Source: Lachnospiraceae bacterium KGMB03038
GTDB lineage: Bacteria > Bacillota > Clostridia > Lachnospirales > Lachnospiraceae
DNA: 64,000 nt
NCBI GenBank assembly: GCA_007361935.1
Contig: CP041667.1
Location: 3,066,501 to 3,130,500 of the forward strand
Direction: 5' to 3'
Part shown: piece after piece, positions 51,614 through 60,644 of the stretch
Layout: every line of letters starts with the position of its first letter
Numbering within the stretch: position 1 is the stretch's first letter
Program-made: the position numbers and the translations under genes
The notes under the pieces: generated by a model
Databases searched by the model: none
Told to the model about the DNA's origin: nothing
Seen by the model: the letters and a program-made list of their open reading frames with translations, nothing else

Positions 51614-53269
51614 TTATTTTTTCTGAACGTATTTCAGGCAGTCCAGCGTTACCGCTACAAGAATGATGATACCTGAGAATACAAACTGCAGATTGGTGTC
51701 GATACCAAGGATCGTAAGAGAGTAGGTAAGGGCTGTGAAGATCAGCACACCGACTACTACACCAGAGATCTTACCGATACCACCTGTAAAGGACACACCG
51801 CCTACTACACAGGCTGCGATGGCGTCAGTCTCCCATCCTTGTCCATAAGCAGCGGAACCGGAACCAACCATTCTCGCACATTCCAGCCAGGAACCAAAAC
51901 CATAGAGGATTCCGGCAAGTACGAATGCTCCCACCGTTACAGCGAATACAGAGATTCCTGATACTGCCGCCGCCTCTGCGTTTCCGCCGACTGCGTACAG
52001 GTTCTTTCCAAAGGTGGTTTTATTCCAGATAAACCAAACGATCACGATGGCCGCCACTGCCCACAGGATAATGGTAGGGAATCCGTTTACCTTTGGAATG
52101 ATGATCGCCGGGATCGAAGGCTCGATAGCTCCAAAGGAAACTCCCTTGGTCGCGTAAGTTACAAGTCCGAAGATCATCAGCATGTTTGCCATGGTAGAAA
52201 TAAACGGATGCATTTTAAATTTGGCGGTAAAGAATCCCGCAAGGGTGGTAAAAAATGTACACAAAAGGATACACATTACCAGCGCCAGGATCATTCTTCC
52301 CCCGATAGACATACCCGTAAAATCGAAGATATGCCCAAATACGCCTCCTGTGTTGACGCCCTGATGCATGATGATGGTAGCCGTCGTCATTCCCATACCT
52401 ACCATACGTCCCACAGAAAGGTCGGTTCCTGCCAGAAGAATCAGTCCTGCTACTCCCAGCGCCAGGAACATTCTCGGCGAAGCCTGCTGCAGAATATTCA
52501 GCACGTTGTTATAGGTAAGAAGCGGTGATCCTTTGACCATCGGAGTAATGATACACAGAGCGACGAAGATCAGGATGATCGCAATATACAATCCATTTTG
52601 CAGAAGGAATGCCCTCCGGTTGAATGTATATTTGTAGTTCTCCCATTTCTGCGCGCTTGTCTCCAGGAATGTGAATTTGGACATCCGCAGCATATCGATC
52701 AGATGATATTTATAGCTATACGCGGCATGTCTGCGGTCTTTGATCTGCTGAAGGTTCTGCTCCAGCTCTACTTTCGCGTCAAACTGACGGTTTTTATAAA
52801 CATAGTTTTCATCTTTGATCTCCTGGTGGTCAGAAAGCTTTGCAACCGTCTCTTTATGCTCTTTTTCCAGCTCTGCCAGCCGCTTCTGATATGCCGCTTT
52901 GGCTTCTGCCTTCTCGGCTTCACAACTGGCCTTTACCGGCTCATAATAATCTTTGTCAAAATGTTCTTTGAGATACGCCTCCGCCTTGGAGATCAATTTG
53001 GATATCTCGTCTTTATTCTTTGCTTCTACCGCTTTCGCCGTCTCCAATTCTTTCTGGATCTTTGCGATCGCGCTTTCTCTCTCACTCTTTGTCCGGCTCT
53101 TGTCTCTCTTGATCCCGTCGATCTTATTCTGAAGAGACACAACCTGGTCTGTACCGTCTTCTCTCAGGCTGTTGATCTTCGCCTGAATCTCTCCCACATG
53201 TTCATCGATCGGCTGGCGAAGCTTCAATTCCTGCTCAGCCGTTAGAACTTTACTATTTCCATTTGCCAT
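51614..53269 (-). CDS. mglC: Galactose/methyl-galactoside ABC permease with N-terminal coiled coil
   Basis: 551 residues. The C-terminal 330 residues are a BPD_transp_2 permease (about eight to ten helices; GLILLAGTDLSVGRMVGMGM and AAVSGISVFAVTVGAFVLAG). The first 200 residues are extra: highly charged heptads (residues about 25-185) predicted as a long cytoplasmic coiled coil. E. coli MglC has about 336 residues and no such part. It forms the channel with MglA. Start spaced 18 bp after mglA. Confidence 0.88.
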   Translation of the reverse strand: MANGNSKVLTAEQELKLRQPIDEHVGEIQAKINSLREDGTDQVVSLQNKIDGIKRDKSRTKSERESAIAKIQKELETAKAVEAKNKDEISKLISKAEAYLKEHFDKDYYEPVKASCEAEKAEAKAAYQKRLAELEKEHKETVAKLSDHQEIKDENYVYKNRQFDAKVELEQNLQQIKDRRHAAYSYKYHLIDMLRMSKFTFLETSAQKWENYKYTFNRRAFLLQNGLYIAIILIFVALCIITPMVKGSPLLTYNNVLNILQQASPRMFLALGVAGLILLAGTDLSVGRMVGMGMTTATIIMHQGVNTGGVFGHIFDFTGMSIGGRMILALVMCILLCTFFTTLAGFFTAKFKMHPFISTMANMLMIFGLVTYATKGVSFGAIEPSIPAIIIPKVNGFPTIILWAVAAIVIVWFIWNKTTFGKNLYAVGGNAEAAAVSGISVFAVTVGAFVLAGILYGFGSWLECARMVGSGSAAYGQGWETDAIAACVVGGVSFTGGIGKISGVVVGVLIFTALTYSLTILGIDTNLQFVFSGIIILVAVTLDCLKYVQKK

Positions 53270-53287
53270 ATCTATCCATCTCCCTCA

Positions 53288-54796
53288 CTATAGGTATTTC
53301 GCACTGAGTCTCAAAAGCTCCTCCTGATCCGTCTCTTTGGTGTTGACGATCCCGGACAGATGACCGTTGGACATTACGCCGATACGGTTTGTGATTCCCA
53401 GGATCTCCGGCATCTCTGAGGAAACAACGATGATCGTCTTCCCCTGTTTTGCCATATTGATGATCAGTTCATAGATTTCATATTTTGCACCTACGTCAAT
53501 TCCTCTGGTCGGTTCGTCCATCATAAATACCTGGGGTTCCCGCTCCAGCCATTTCCCGAAGATCACTTTCTGCTGATTACCGCCGGAAAGACTTGTGATC
53601 ATGTCCGTCGGCCCCATGCACTTGGTGCGCATGACTTTGATCTCCTTCATCGTTGCTTTTTCCATCTTGGCGTCAGAGAGAGCTGGTCCCGTCTTGTAAC
53701 TGTCCAGATTCGCGATCGTCGTATTAAAGGTCAGGTCCCCTTTCAGGAACAGACCGTTGGCCTTTCTCTCCTCTGTGATCATGGCAAATCCATGATCCAT
53801 CGCTTCCTTCGCGCTGTTGAAATTCATCAGGCGGTTGTTAAAATACACACGCCCCGCCGCCCTGGTACGCACGCCGAAGATGGTTTCCAAAAGCTCTGTA
53901 CGTCCCGCTCCTACCAAGCCGTACAGGCCAAAGATCTCTCCTTCTCTTACATCAAAAGAAATATCCTTCAAATATGGTTCAAATTTGGTAGACAGATGCT
54001 GAACAGACAGGATCACGTCTTTCGGCGTATTGTCTACCGGCGGGAAACGGTTCTCTAAAGAACGTCCCACCATTGCCGCGATCAGTTCGTTCATATCCGT
54101 ATCTTTGGAATCTTTGGTCATAACAAGATTTCCGTCCCGGAGCACAGAAATCTCATCACAGATCTCAAAAATCTCATCCATTTTATGAGAAATATAGATC
54201 AGCGCAATGCCCTGTTCTTTCAACATCCTCATCATTTCAAAAAGCTTTTCTACTTCCTGTACCGTCAGTGAAGATGTAGGCTCGTCAAGAACGATCACCT
54301 TGGCGTTGTAAGAGATCGCTTTGGCAATCTCGCACATCTGTCTCTGGGATACAGACATATTCCGCATGGGCTGGGTAAGGTTGACCGTCATGCCCAGCTT
54401 TCGGAAGAGTTCGGAAGCTTCCTTCTTCATCCTGCCTTCATCTATGACTCCCAGAGAATTGACCGGATAACGTCCCAGGAACAGATTGTCCATTACGTTT
54501 CTTTCCAAACACTGGTTCAATTCCTGATGGACCATCGCGATCCCATTTTCAAGAGCGTCCTTAGGCCCGGAAAAGCTTACTTCCTTTCCGTCCAGAAAGA
54601 TCTTTCCCTCATCTTTCTGATAAGTACCGAACAGGCACTTCATCATTGTCGACTTACCGGCGCCGTTTTCCCCCATCAGCCCCATGACTGTTCCCCGTTT
54701 TACATCCAGATTGATGTGATCCAGAACCCGGTTGCGGCCAAAAGACTTACACATGCCACGGATCGATAAGACGATATCATCTTTCTTATCTGCCAT
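53288..54796 (-). CDS. mglA: Sugar ABC transporter ATPase
   Basis: 502 residues with two ABC domains. The first has Walker A GENGAGKST, signature MSVSQRQMCEIAK and Walker B VIVLDEPTSS. The second has the degenerate loop GLVGAGRTE, signature LSGGNQQKVIFGKW and VFMMDEPTRG. This is the MglA/RbsA two-domain type that powers monosaccharide uptake. It follows mglB after a stable hairpin at 54855-54884. Confidence 0.94.
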   Translation of the reverse strand: MADKKDDIVLSIRGMCKSFGRNRVLDHINLDVKRGTVMGLMGENGAGKSTMMKCLFGTYQKDEGKIFLDGKEVSFSGPKDALENGIAMVHQELNQCLERNVMDNLFLGRYPVNSLGVIDEGRMKKEASELFRKLGMTVNLTQPMRNMSVSQRQMCEIAKAISYNAKVIVLDEPTSSLTVQEVEKLFEMMRMLKEQGIALIYISHKMDEIFEICDEISVLRDGNLVMTKDSKDTDMNELIAAMVGRSLENRFPPVDNTPKDVILSVQHLSTKFEPYLKDISFDVREGEIFGLYGLVGAGRTELLETIFGVRTRAAGRVYFNNRLMNFNSAKEAMDHGFAMITEERKANGLFLKGDLTFNTTIANLDSYKTGPALSDAKMEKATMKEIKVMRTKCMGPTDMITSLSGGNQQKVIFGKWLEREPQVFMMDEPTRGIDVGAKYEIYELIINMAKQGKTIIVVSSEMPEILGITNRIGVMSNGHLSGIVNTKETDQEELLRLSAKYL

Positions 54797-54854
54797 TCTT
54801 TTTACTCCTGTTCCTATTTTGGTATGCTGATTTTCAGTAACGTTTCTTAATAAA

Positions 54855-54884
54855 TTATTAGGGAGAATTTCTTCTCCCTAATAA
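54855..54884 (-). terminator. Intercistronic hairpin between mglB and mglA
   Basis: Stem TTATTAGGGAGAA / TTCTCCCTAATAA with a 4-base loop, 27 bp after the mglB stop. It lacks a long T run, so partial termination or 3' protection of the mglB message is likely, giving more binding protein than transporter. Confidence 0.75.
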
Positions 54885-54910
54885 CCCCTTCGTTCTTGTT
54901 TCAATAGCTC

Positions 54911-56200
54911 TTATTGACTAAGTATAGATGTGTAGGAAGACGCATTATCTGTCTTAACCATGTTAATGGCAAATGCATCATACTGGCTTGGATTTCCAAG
55001 ACGGTTTGTAATGTTGGACTCTGTCTGTCCGTCGCCGCCGATGTACTCAACTTCCAGATTCAAAAGATCATCATAGTTCTGAAGCAGTGGCTGATAGGTA
55101 GAGCTTAAGAAGTTATCAGAAGCATTGTAGATGTTCAGCCATACTTTCTTGGTCGGAGATGTGCTCTCGTCAAGCTGTTTGGAAACAGGCTCGTAAACCT
55201 TCGTGGAGTCTGTGAAGTCCTTATAGTTTTCTGCGGTAACCGCAACGTTCAACGCATAGTAGGAACGCTCTTCTTCGCTGTATCTGTATACATCTTCACT
55301 CAGAACGTTTCCAGCGTCATCTGCTGTGCCGATACCAGTATCAATGTCTACGCCGTCCAGAGCGTTGCGCAGAACACGAAGTGTCAGGTAAGCCTGTACG
55401 TCTGCATGCTGGCTGATCGTTCCGCCATAGCCTTCTGCAATAGCTGCTACCGCGTCGTTGTTGGCGTCATATCCAAAGGTAGGAACTTTATTATCTTTGG
55501 ACCATGCGTTGAACATAGACATTCCCATTCCGTCATTGTTAGAAACAACAACATCGATGTCATCTCCAAAAGAAGAAGACCATGTTCCGATAGCGTTTCC
55601 TGCTGTCGCGGCATCCCAGGTAGCTCCTGCGGAGTTCTTCATCTCCTGAGAAGCAAGCTCACGAACTACATAAGAAGTACCGTCTACTTCAAGGGTTCCA
55701 TCCTGTACAGCAGATGCGGAACCATCTGTGTTTGTTCCGATTGGCTCACTGTTGATGTTGCCGTCCTTCTCAACGCCAGTTCCCAGAGCCTTGCGGACAC
55801 CTCTTGTACGAGCGATAGAATCGTTATGTCCGATATCTCCGATTGCCAGAACATATCCGATCACTCCGTCTCCGTTCCGGTCGATGGTATCAATGTTGGC
55901 CTCAATGTAATCTTTCACCATGGTTCCCTGGAGTTCCGCACCCTGATTTGCGTCGAAACCTACATAGTATGTATTTTCGTTAAAGTTCAGAGCTGTCATA
56001 TCCAGTTCTCCAGTTGAACTGTTGGAAGGCTGACGGTTGAACCAAACCAGAGGCTTGTCCTTGTTCGCCACTTCCCCGCTGGAACTGGAGCTTTCTCCTG
56101 AGCCAGAATCTCCGCTGTCTGAGGATCCGCCGGAACCACATGCAGCAATGGAAAGACTGAGCATAGCCATCATTGTCAATAAAGCCATCTTTCTTTTCAT
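54911..56200 (-). CDS. mglB: Galactose-type binding lipoprotein, circularly permuted
   Basis: 429 residues. Signal peptide and lipobox with Cys21, then a Ser/Gly linker. The mature domain opens at KPLVWFNRQPSNSS (about 49), which in normal MglB proteins is the fifth strand, about residue 110-120. It continues through YYVGFDANQGAELQG, the calcium loop DRNGDG (107-112), GDIGHNDSIARTRG, VVVSNNDGMGMSMFNAW and FGYDANNDAVAAI. After a linker (about 336-351) the last 79 residues, KKVWLNIYNASDNFLSSTY to FAINMVKTDNASSYTSI, match the normal N-terminus. It captures sugar for MglA/MglC. The symbol is by context. Confidence 0.9.
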   Translation of the reverse strand: MKRKMALLTMMAMLSLSIAACGSGGSSDSGDSGSGESSSSSGEVANKDKPLVWFNRQPSNSSTGELDMTALNFNENTYYVGFDANQGAELQGTMVKDYIEANIDTIDRNGDGVIGYVLAIGDIGHNDSIARTRGVRKALGTGVEKDGNINSEPIGTNTDGSASAVQDGTLEVDGTSYVVRELASQEMKNSAGATWDAATAGNAIGTWSSSFGDDIDVVVSNNDGMGMSMFNAWSKDNKVPTFGYDANNDAVAAIAEGYGGTISQHADVQAYLTLRVLRNALDGVDIDTGIGTADDAGNVLSEDVYRYSEEERSYYALNVAVTAENYKDFTDSTKVYEPVSKQLDESTSPTKKVWLNIYNASDNFLSSTYQPLLQNYDDLLNLEVEYIGGDGQTESNITNRLGNPSQYDAFAINMVKTDNASSYTSILSQ

Positions 56201-56252
56201 ATACTTTTTCTCCCTTCTTTAAAGACTTTTTACGTCTTTTGTTGATATTGTC

Positions 56253-56258
56253 AGTATA
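56253..56258 (-). promoter_or_regulatory. mglB -10 box
   Basis: TATACT on the minus strand at 56258-56253 without a good -35 box, which suits activator-dependent expression (for example by the YesN-type protein). Confidence 0.5.
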
Positions 56259-56330
56259 TCGGAAGCCTCCAAAAGAAAACATAGAATATTTTTGGGTCTA
56301 CCTTCAAATTTTTCAGGTCCTACAATTTCC

Positions 56331-56359
56331 TTGAAATAAGAAGGCGGGTGATGTATAAT
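56331..56359 (+). promoter_or_regulatory. Promoter of the MarR gene
   Basis: TTGAAA (56331-56336), 17-bp spacer, TATAAT (56354-56359); the start codon follows at 56392 after AAGGAG. Confidence 0.85.
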
Positions 56360-56391
56360 TTATTAAAGATTTACTAATTAAGGAGTTAACC

Positions 56392-56838
56392 ATGGATTAT
56401 GAATTGAGAGAACAGTTTTTCACCTCCATCATCCATTTCCGGAAGCTGGAATCTTCCCTTTCTTCCGAATGTGAAATGCAGATGAATGAAATGATGATCC
56501 TTCAGAGCATTGCGGCCGGATGCTGCAGCGAATGTCCCTGCATGAATCTTGACGTGCCTAAGATGCAGAACAAACTGCACATCTCAAAACCCGCCATTTC
56601 CTATATCCTGAACACACTGGAGAAAAAAGATTACATTACGCGGGAGATCGACCCCAAGGACAGGCGCAAGGTTTCCATCAGCGCCACAGACAAAGGACGG
56701 GCGGCGGCAGAGCAGTCTTTAAAAAAATACGATCAGATCTGGGACGCGCTTCTTGACCGCTTTGGCGAAGATAACATGCGCCAGCTCATAGACTTGATCC
56801 ATACGCTGGATGAACTTTATCTGTCCCTGGACAAATAA
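56392..56838 (+). CDS. MarR family regulator with a cysteine cluster
   Basis: 148 residues. Winged helix-turn-helix (PKMQNKLHISKPAISYILNT and ITREIDPKDRRKVSISATDK). Before the recognition helix lies CCSECPC (about residues 43-49), absent from classic MarR, which could sense metal or redox state. Divergent from mglB across 191 bp, but the target is not evident. Confidence 0.88.
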   Translation: MDYELREQFFTSIIHFRKLESSLSSECEMQMNEMMILQSIAAGCCSECPCMNLDVPKMQNKLHISKPAISYILNTLEKKDYITREIDPKDRRKVSISATDKGRAAAEQSLKKYDQIWDALLDRFGEDNMRQLIDLIHTLDELYLSLDK

Positions 56839-56872
56839 CCTTTTTAAGAACCACATTTCTAAGAACCAAAAC

Positions 56873-56903
56873 AGGACCGGCAATCCTAAGATCTGCCGGT
56901 CCT
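56873..56903. terminator. Terminator between marR and clpC (convergent)
   Basis: Stem AGGACCGGCA / TGCCGGTCCT; T-rich on the minus strand. The clpC stop codon (56886) lies inside the hairpin. Confidence 0.8.
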
Positions 56904-59387
56904 GATCTGAATCTTCTCCCCCTCCGCATAGGCCACCAGTTCATCCCTGCCGGATAGGTTCCCATCCAGCAGCCGGTCCGCCACCGCGTTTTGCAGCATG
57001 GATTGGATCGTCCGCTTCAGCGGCCGCGCCCCATACACAGGATCATATCCTCTCTGCGCCAGTTCTTCCACCGCGCTTTCTTCCACACGAAGGGCAATCC
57101 CCTGCTTTTTCATCCTTCCTTCTAGTTTTTTCACCTGGATATGCGCGATCTTACGTACATCCTCCCGCCTCAGCGGATGGAACACGATCACTTCATCCAG
57201 ACGGTTGATAAATTCCGGCCGGAATGTCATCTTCACGGCTTCCATCACCCGTTCCTGAATCTCTTCTTCCCGCCGCTGATCCTCCCTGCCTTCATCTCTG
57301 GAGAATCCAAGCGAACTTTTCCCGGTGATCTCTCTGGCTCCAATGTTGGAGGTCATGACAATAATTGTATTTTTAAAGCTTACAGTACGTCCCTGGGCAT
57401 CTGTAAGCCTTCCGTCATCCAAAACCTGCAGCAGAGTGTTCCACACATCCGGATGGGCTTTCTCAATCTCATCCAGGAGCAGGATACTGTATGGACGTTT
57501 CCTCACCATCTCTGTAAGCTGTCCTCCCTCATCGTATCCTACATATCCCGGAGGCGAACCGATCAGTTTGGATACGGTGTAAGCTTCCATATATTCTGAC
57601 ATATCCAGCCGGATCATAGCATTCTCATCATGGAACAATACTTCTGCCAGCGCCCGGCACAGTTCTGTTTTCCCCACACCTGTAGGTCCAAGGAAAAGAA
57701 AAGAGCCAATCGGCTTCTCTGGATCTGCCACTCCTGTGCGGCCCCGCCGTATAGCCCTCGCCACGGCGGACACTCCTTCATCTTGGCCGATCACCCGCTC
57801 GTGCAGCGTATATTCCAATGTCCGGAGCCGTTCTGTCTCATCCTCTGTCAGCATAGTAACGGGGATTCCGGTCCAGGCAGAAACCACGCCCGCGATATCC
57901 TGAGCCGTCACCTGTCCGCACTGCTCTTTCTGCCATGCGTCCTGCCGCTGGTCCAGCTCTTCTGCCAACGCTTTCTGCTGGTCCCTGAGCTGGGCGGCTC
58001 TCTCGTATTCCTGCGCATCCGCGGCGGCCTTTTTCTCTCGGTCAGTCCTGCGGATCTCTTCTTCCAGCTCCAGAAGATTGGGCGGCGTAGTAAGACCCTT
58101 GGTCTTGATCTGGGAAGCGGCCTCATCCATAACATCTACCGCCTTATCCGGGAGAAACCGGTCCTGGATATACCGGCTGGACAGCTCTACCGCCGCCCGG
58201 ACCGCCTCTTCTGTGATCGTAAGCCCATGATAGACTTCGTATTTTTCTTTCAATCCCATCAGGATTTTTACCGCGTCTTCCTCATTCGGCTCTTCTACCG
58301 CGACTGGCTGGAATCTACGCTCAAAAGCCGCGTCTTTCTCAATATGCTGACGGTACTCTTTCAAAGTCGTCGCTCCTATGACCTGAAGACTTCCTCTTGC
58401 CAATACGGGTTTCAAGATATTTGCGGCATCCATAGTCTCGCTGGCGCCGGCTCCCGCTCCCATGATCATATGCAGTTCATCAATAAAAAGGATTACGTTG
58501 CCGTCCGCTTCTGTCTCTTTCAAGAACAGCTTCATCCGTTCCTCAAAATCTCCCCGGAATCTGGCGCCGGAGAGCATCCCCACCAAATCCATGGCAATGA
58601 TTCTCTTTTGCCTCAGATTAGACGGCACTCTGCCTTCCGCGATCCGCTGGGCCAGCCCTTCTACCACCGCTGTCTTGCCGACTCCCGGTTCCCCAGTCAG
58701 TACCGGGTTATTCTTGGTCCTCCTGGACAGCACCTGAATCAGCCGCTGGATCACATCTTCCCGGCCGATCATGGGATCATATTCCCCTTCTTCCGCCTTC
58801 TTTGTGACATCCATTCCAAATTTCTCTACTATACTTTCCTGCTGATCCTCTTCTTGCTCCCCTTCTGCCTCATCTTCCTCACCTGGCTGGAGCTTGCTCC
58901 CTTCTTCCATGGCCTTTTCTAGTCCCGGTTTTCCCGCCATTGAAACCGGCAGATCAGCTTTCCCCAATTCTCCCCGCAAGGCTTCCATATCTACCTCCAG
59001 CGAAGCCATAAGCTGGGCGGCGGCACATTCTCCCGCGTCCAGGATTGCCCGCAGAAGATCTGCAGGTTCTATCTGCGAGCGCCCGCGGACTTCTCCACGG
59101 GTTTGGGCAAGACGGATCACCTGGGCTGCCTCATCGGATATCTGTACAGCGTAAAAATTACCGCCTGCCTTTGCATCGATATCATATTGATGGAGATACT
59201 CTTCGATCAGTTTCTGATCCAATCCATTTCTCCGCAGGACCTGGCCCGCTTTTCCTTCCTCCTGAGCCAGCGCCCACAGAAGATGTTCGCTTCCTATAAA
59301 CTTATGTCCCATATGTGTGACAAACTGCAGCGCAGCCTGAAACACCTTCACCATCCGGGAACTAAAAAGATTCAGATTAATTTCCAT
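56886..59387 (-). CDS. clpC: ClpC-type AAA+ unfoldase
   Basis: 833 residues. N-terminal Clp repeat domain (about 1-145), first AAA+ module (GEPGVGKT, IILFIDELHMIMGAG-type box), a middle domain with the UVR-like ERAAQLRDQQKALAEELD, and the second AAA+ module (GPTGVGKT, SILLLDEIEKAH). It unfolds substrates for ClpP using ATP. It overlaps the McsA-like gene by 11 bp. CtsR and McsB genes are missing here, and no clear CtsR box is seen upstream. Confidence 0.95.
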   Translation of the reverse strand: MEINLNLFSSRMVKVFQAALQFVTHMGHKFIGSEHLLWALAQEEGKAGQVLRRNGLDQKLIEEYLHQYDIDAKAGGNFYAVQISDEAAQVIRLAQTRGEVRGRSQIEPADLLRAILDAGECAAAQLMASLEVDMEALRGELGKADLPVSMAGKPGLEKAMEEGSKLQPGEEDEAEGEQEEDQQESIVEKFGMDVTKKAEEGEYDPMIGREDVIQRLIQVLSRRTKNNPVLTGEPGVGKTAVVEGLAQRIAEGRVPSNLRQKRIIAMDLVGMLSGARFRGDFEERMKLFLKETEADGNVILFIDELHMIMGAGAGASETMDAANILKPVLARGSLQVIGATTLKEYRQHIEKDAAFERRFQPVAVEEPNEEDAVKILMGLKEKYEVYHGLTITEEAVRAAVELSSRYIQDRFLPDKAVDVMDEAASQIKTKGLTTPPNLLELEEEIRRTDREKKAAADAQEYERAAQLRDQQKALAEELDQRQDAWQKEQCGQVTAQDIAGVVSAWTGIPVTMLTEDETERLRTLEYTLHERVIGQDEGVSAVARAIRRGRTGVADPEKPIGSFLFLGPTGVGKTELCRALAEVLFHDENAMIRLDMSEYMEAYTVSKLIGSPPGYVGYDEGGQLTEMVRKRPYSILLLDEIEKAHPDVWNTLLQVLDDGRLTDAQGRTVSFKNTIIVMTSNIGAREITGKSSLGFSRDEGREDQRREEEIQERVMEAVKMTFRPEFINRLDEVIVFHPLRREDVRKIAHIQVKKLEGRMKKQGIALRVEESAVEELAQRGYDPVYGARPLKRTIQSMLQNAVADRLLDGNLSGRDELVAYAEGEKIQIRTGRS

Positions 59388-59745
59388 GTTTACACACCCC
59401 CTGTTCGATCTTCGCTATGTCATCCCGCAGTTTCGCGGCTTCTTCGTAATTCTCTAGTTTTGCGGCTTCACTCAGGCGGCAGCGCAGTTCTGCCAGTTTC
59501 CGCCTTCTTACTAAGCCCTCCACTGCCATATCCGGGAACGCCTTGTCTCCCAGATGTCTGGGATCTGGCTGGCCCGGCCACCAGCCTGTATAATTCTTGA
59601 ACTCTTCTGTCTTCCCGGCCGCGGCCGCCTGGCTCCACATCTTCCGCAGACAGTCCTCGCATACCGGTACCTGGTAGATATTCCCCATCCAGTTGATATA
59701 GAAGACACGGCTTACATTCACCTTATTGCAGAATTGGCATTTCAT
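59377..59745 (-). CDS. mcsA: McsA-like UvrB/UvrC-motif protein
   Basis: 122 residues. Two CxxC zinc pairs (CQFCNK and CEDCLRK) and a C-terminal UVR motif (LRCRLSEAAKLENYEEAAKL). McsA proteins act as activators or adaptors for Clp/McsB. Encoded directly before clpC and overlapping it, which supports an adaptor role. Shorter than the Bacillus protein (about 185), with one zinc module only. A perfect palindrome ACTTAA-TAG-TTAAGT (59805-59819) lies 60 bp upstream and may be an operator. Confidence 0.75.
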   Translation of the reverse strand: MKCQFCNKVNVSRVFYINWMGNIYQVPVCEDCLRKMWSQAAAAGKTEEFKNYTGWWPGQPDPRHLGDKAFPDMAVEGLVRRRKLAELRCRLSEAAKLENYEEAAKLRDDIAKIEQGVCKHGN

Positions 59746-59868
59746 TTAAAGTCACCCCTTTATTCACCTTATGCTCTATTTCTATGTTCTAACATTATTC
59801 AAATACTTAATAGTTAAGTTTTTAATAATATAGTACATAATTTTTAAATTGTCAATAAACTGGGGATA

Positions 59869-59900
59869 AAAAAATAAGCCGACTCATTATAAGCGGCTCA
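59869..59900 (-). terminator. Terminator after the GNAT gene
   Basis: Minus-strand stem TGAGCCG..CGGCTTA followed by a run of T; 78 bp after the stop at 59978. The rest of the 59746-59977 gap is AT-rich promoter region for mcsA-clpC. Confidence 0.7.
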
Positions 59901-59977
59901 TTTAATGTTTATAGACTCCTTTTTTATGTCTTGATAGAATTCTAATTTATTCCGTTTTGGATGTTTTTAATTCCCAT

Positions 59978-60430
59978 TCATCTATGAATATACATTCTTG
60001 TCATATCAGGTTCATCATCCCCTTGAACCATGCATAAAAATTCCCAGCCATATCTTTCATAAAAACCCGTATGGTCTGTGATCAGATAGATTGGCGTTAT
60101 TCCTTTGGACTTCGTATCCTTCACGACCATATCAAGTAATTGTCCCGCAATTCCTTGACAGCGATATTCCTTTTCAGTATATACCGCGCATACATTGGGC
60201 GTAAGGTCTTTCCTGCTGTGAAAATCATTTTCGATCACTCCAAGGCCGCCTACGATGCGGCCGCTGTCTAAGCAGAGATACCAGCCAAATTCCGTTTCAT
60301 TATTAAGATAGGCTTCCATACATTCAAGATAAGCCTCTTTTGGTACTTTCCATTTATCATGAAACCATGCAGCGGCAGCTTCTTTCATTTCTGGCTTTTG
60401 TCTTAACGTCACATAGATATATTCCTTCAT
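59978..60430 (-). CDS. GNAT family N-acetyltransferase
   Basis: 150 residues with acetyl-CoA motifs: GRIVGGLGVIENDFH (strand 4) and YRCQGIAGQLLDMVV (pyrophosphate loop). The C-terminal YERYGWEFLCMVQGDDEPDM fits the family of small-molecule acetyltransferases. The substrate cannot be told. Intact, unlike the remnant at 19.2-19.7 kb. Confidence 0.88.
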   Translation of the reverse strand: MKEYIYVTLRQKPEMKEAAAAWFHDKWKVPKEAYLECMEAYLNNETEFGWYLCLDSGRIVGGLGVIENDFHSRKDLTPNVCAVYTEKEYRCQGIAGQLLDMVVKDTKSKGITPIYLITDHTGFYERYGWEFLCMVQGDDEPDMTRMYIHR

Positions 60431-60460
60431 AATTTGCTTCCTCAGATCAGAATATAAACA

Positions 60461-60493
60461 AAAAACTCGGAAAACGAGTGTTTCCCGAGTTCT
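60461..60493 (-). terminator. Terminator of the tRNA pair
   Basis: Stem AACTCGG / CCGAGTT with inner AAAC/GTTT pairs and a minus-strand T run; directly after tRNA-Cys. Confidence 0.85.
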
Positions 60494-60498
60494 CCAAG

Positions 60499-60569
60499 AG
60501 GCGCCAACCAGATTTGAACTGGTGATGAAGGTGTTGCAGACCTCTGCCTTACCACTTGGCTATGGCGCC
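60499..60569 (-). tRNA. tRNA-Cys (GCA), second copy
   Basis: 71 nt, identical in sequence to 21804-21874: acceptor GGCGCCA, anticodon GCA in loop CTGCAAC. No CCA encoded. Its first base directly follows the CCA end of tRNA-Glu. Confidence 0.95.
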
Positions 60570-60572
60570 TGG

Positions 60573-60644
60573 TGACTCCAACGGGAATCGAACCCGTGTT
60601 ACCGCCGTGAAAGGGCGATGTCTTAACCGCTTGACCATGGAGCC
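60573..60644 (-). tRNA. tRNA-Glu (TTC)
   Basis: 72-nt cloverleaf: acceptor GGCTCCA paired with TGGAGTC (one G-U), anticodon loop CTTTCAC with TTC, T arm GGTTCGATTCC. CCA is encoded at 60572-60570 and abuts tRNA-Cys at 60569, so one transcript is cut into both. Confidence 0.95.
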
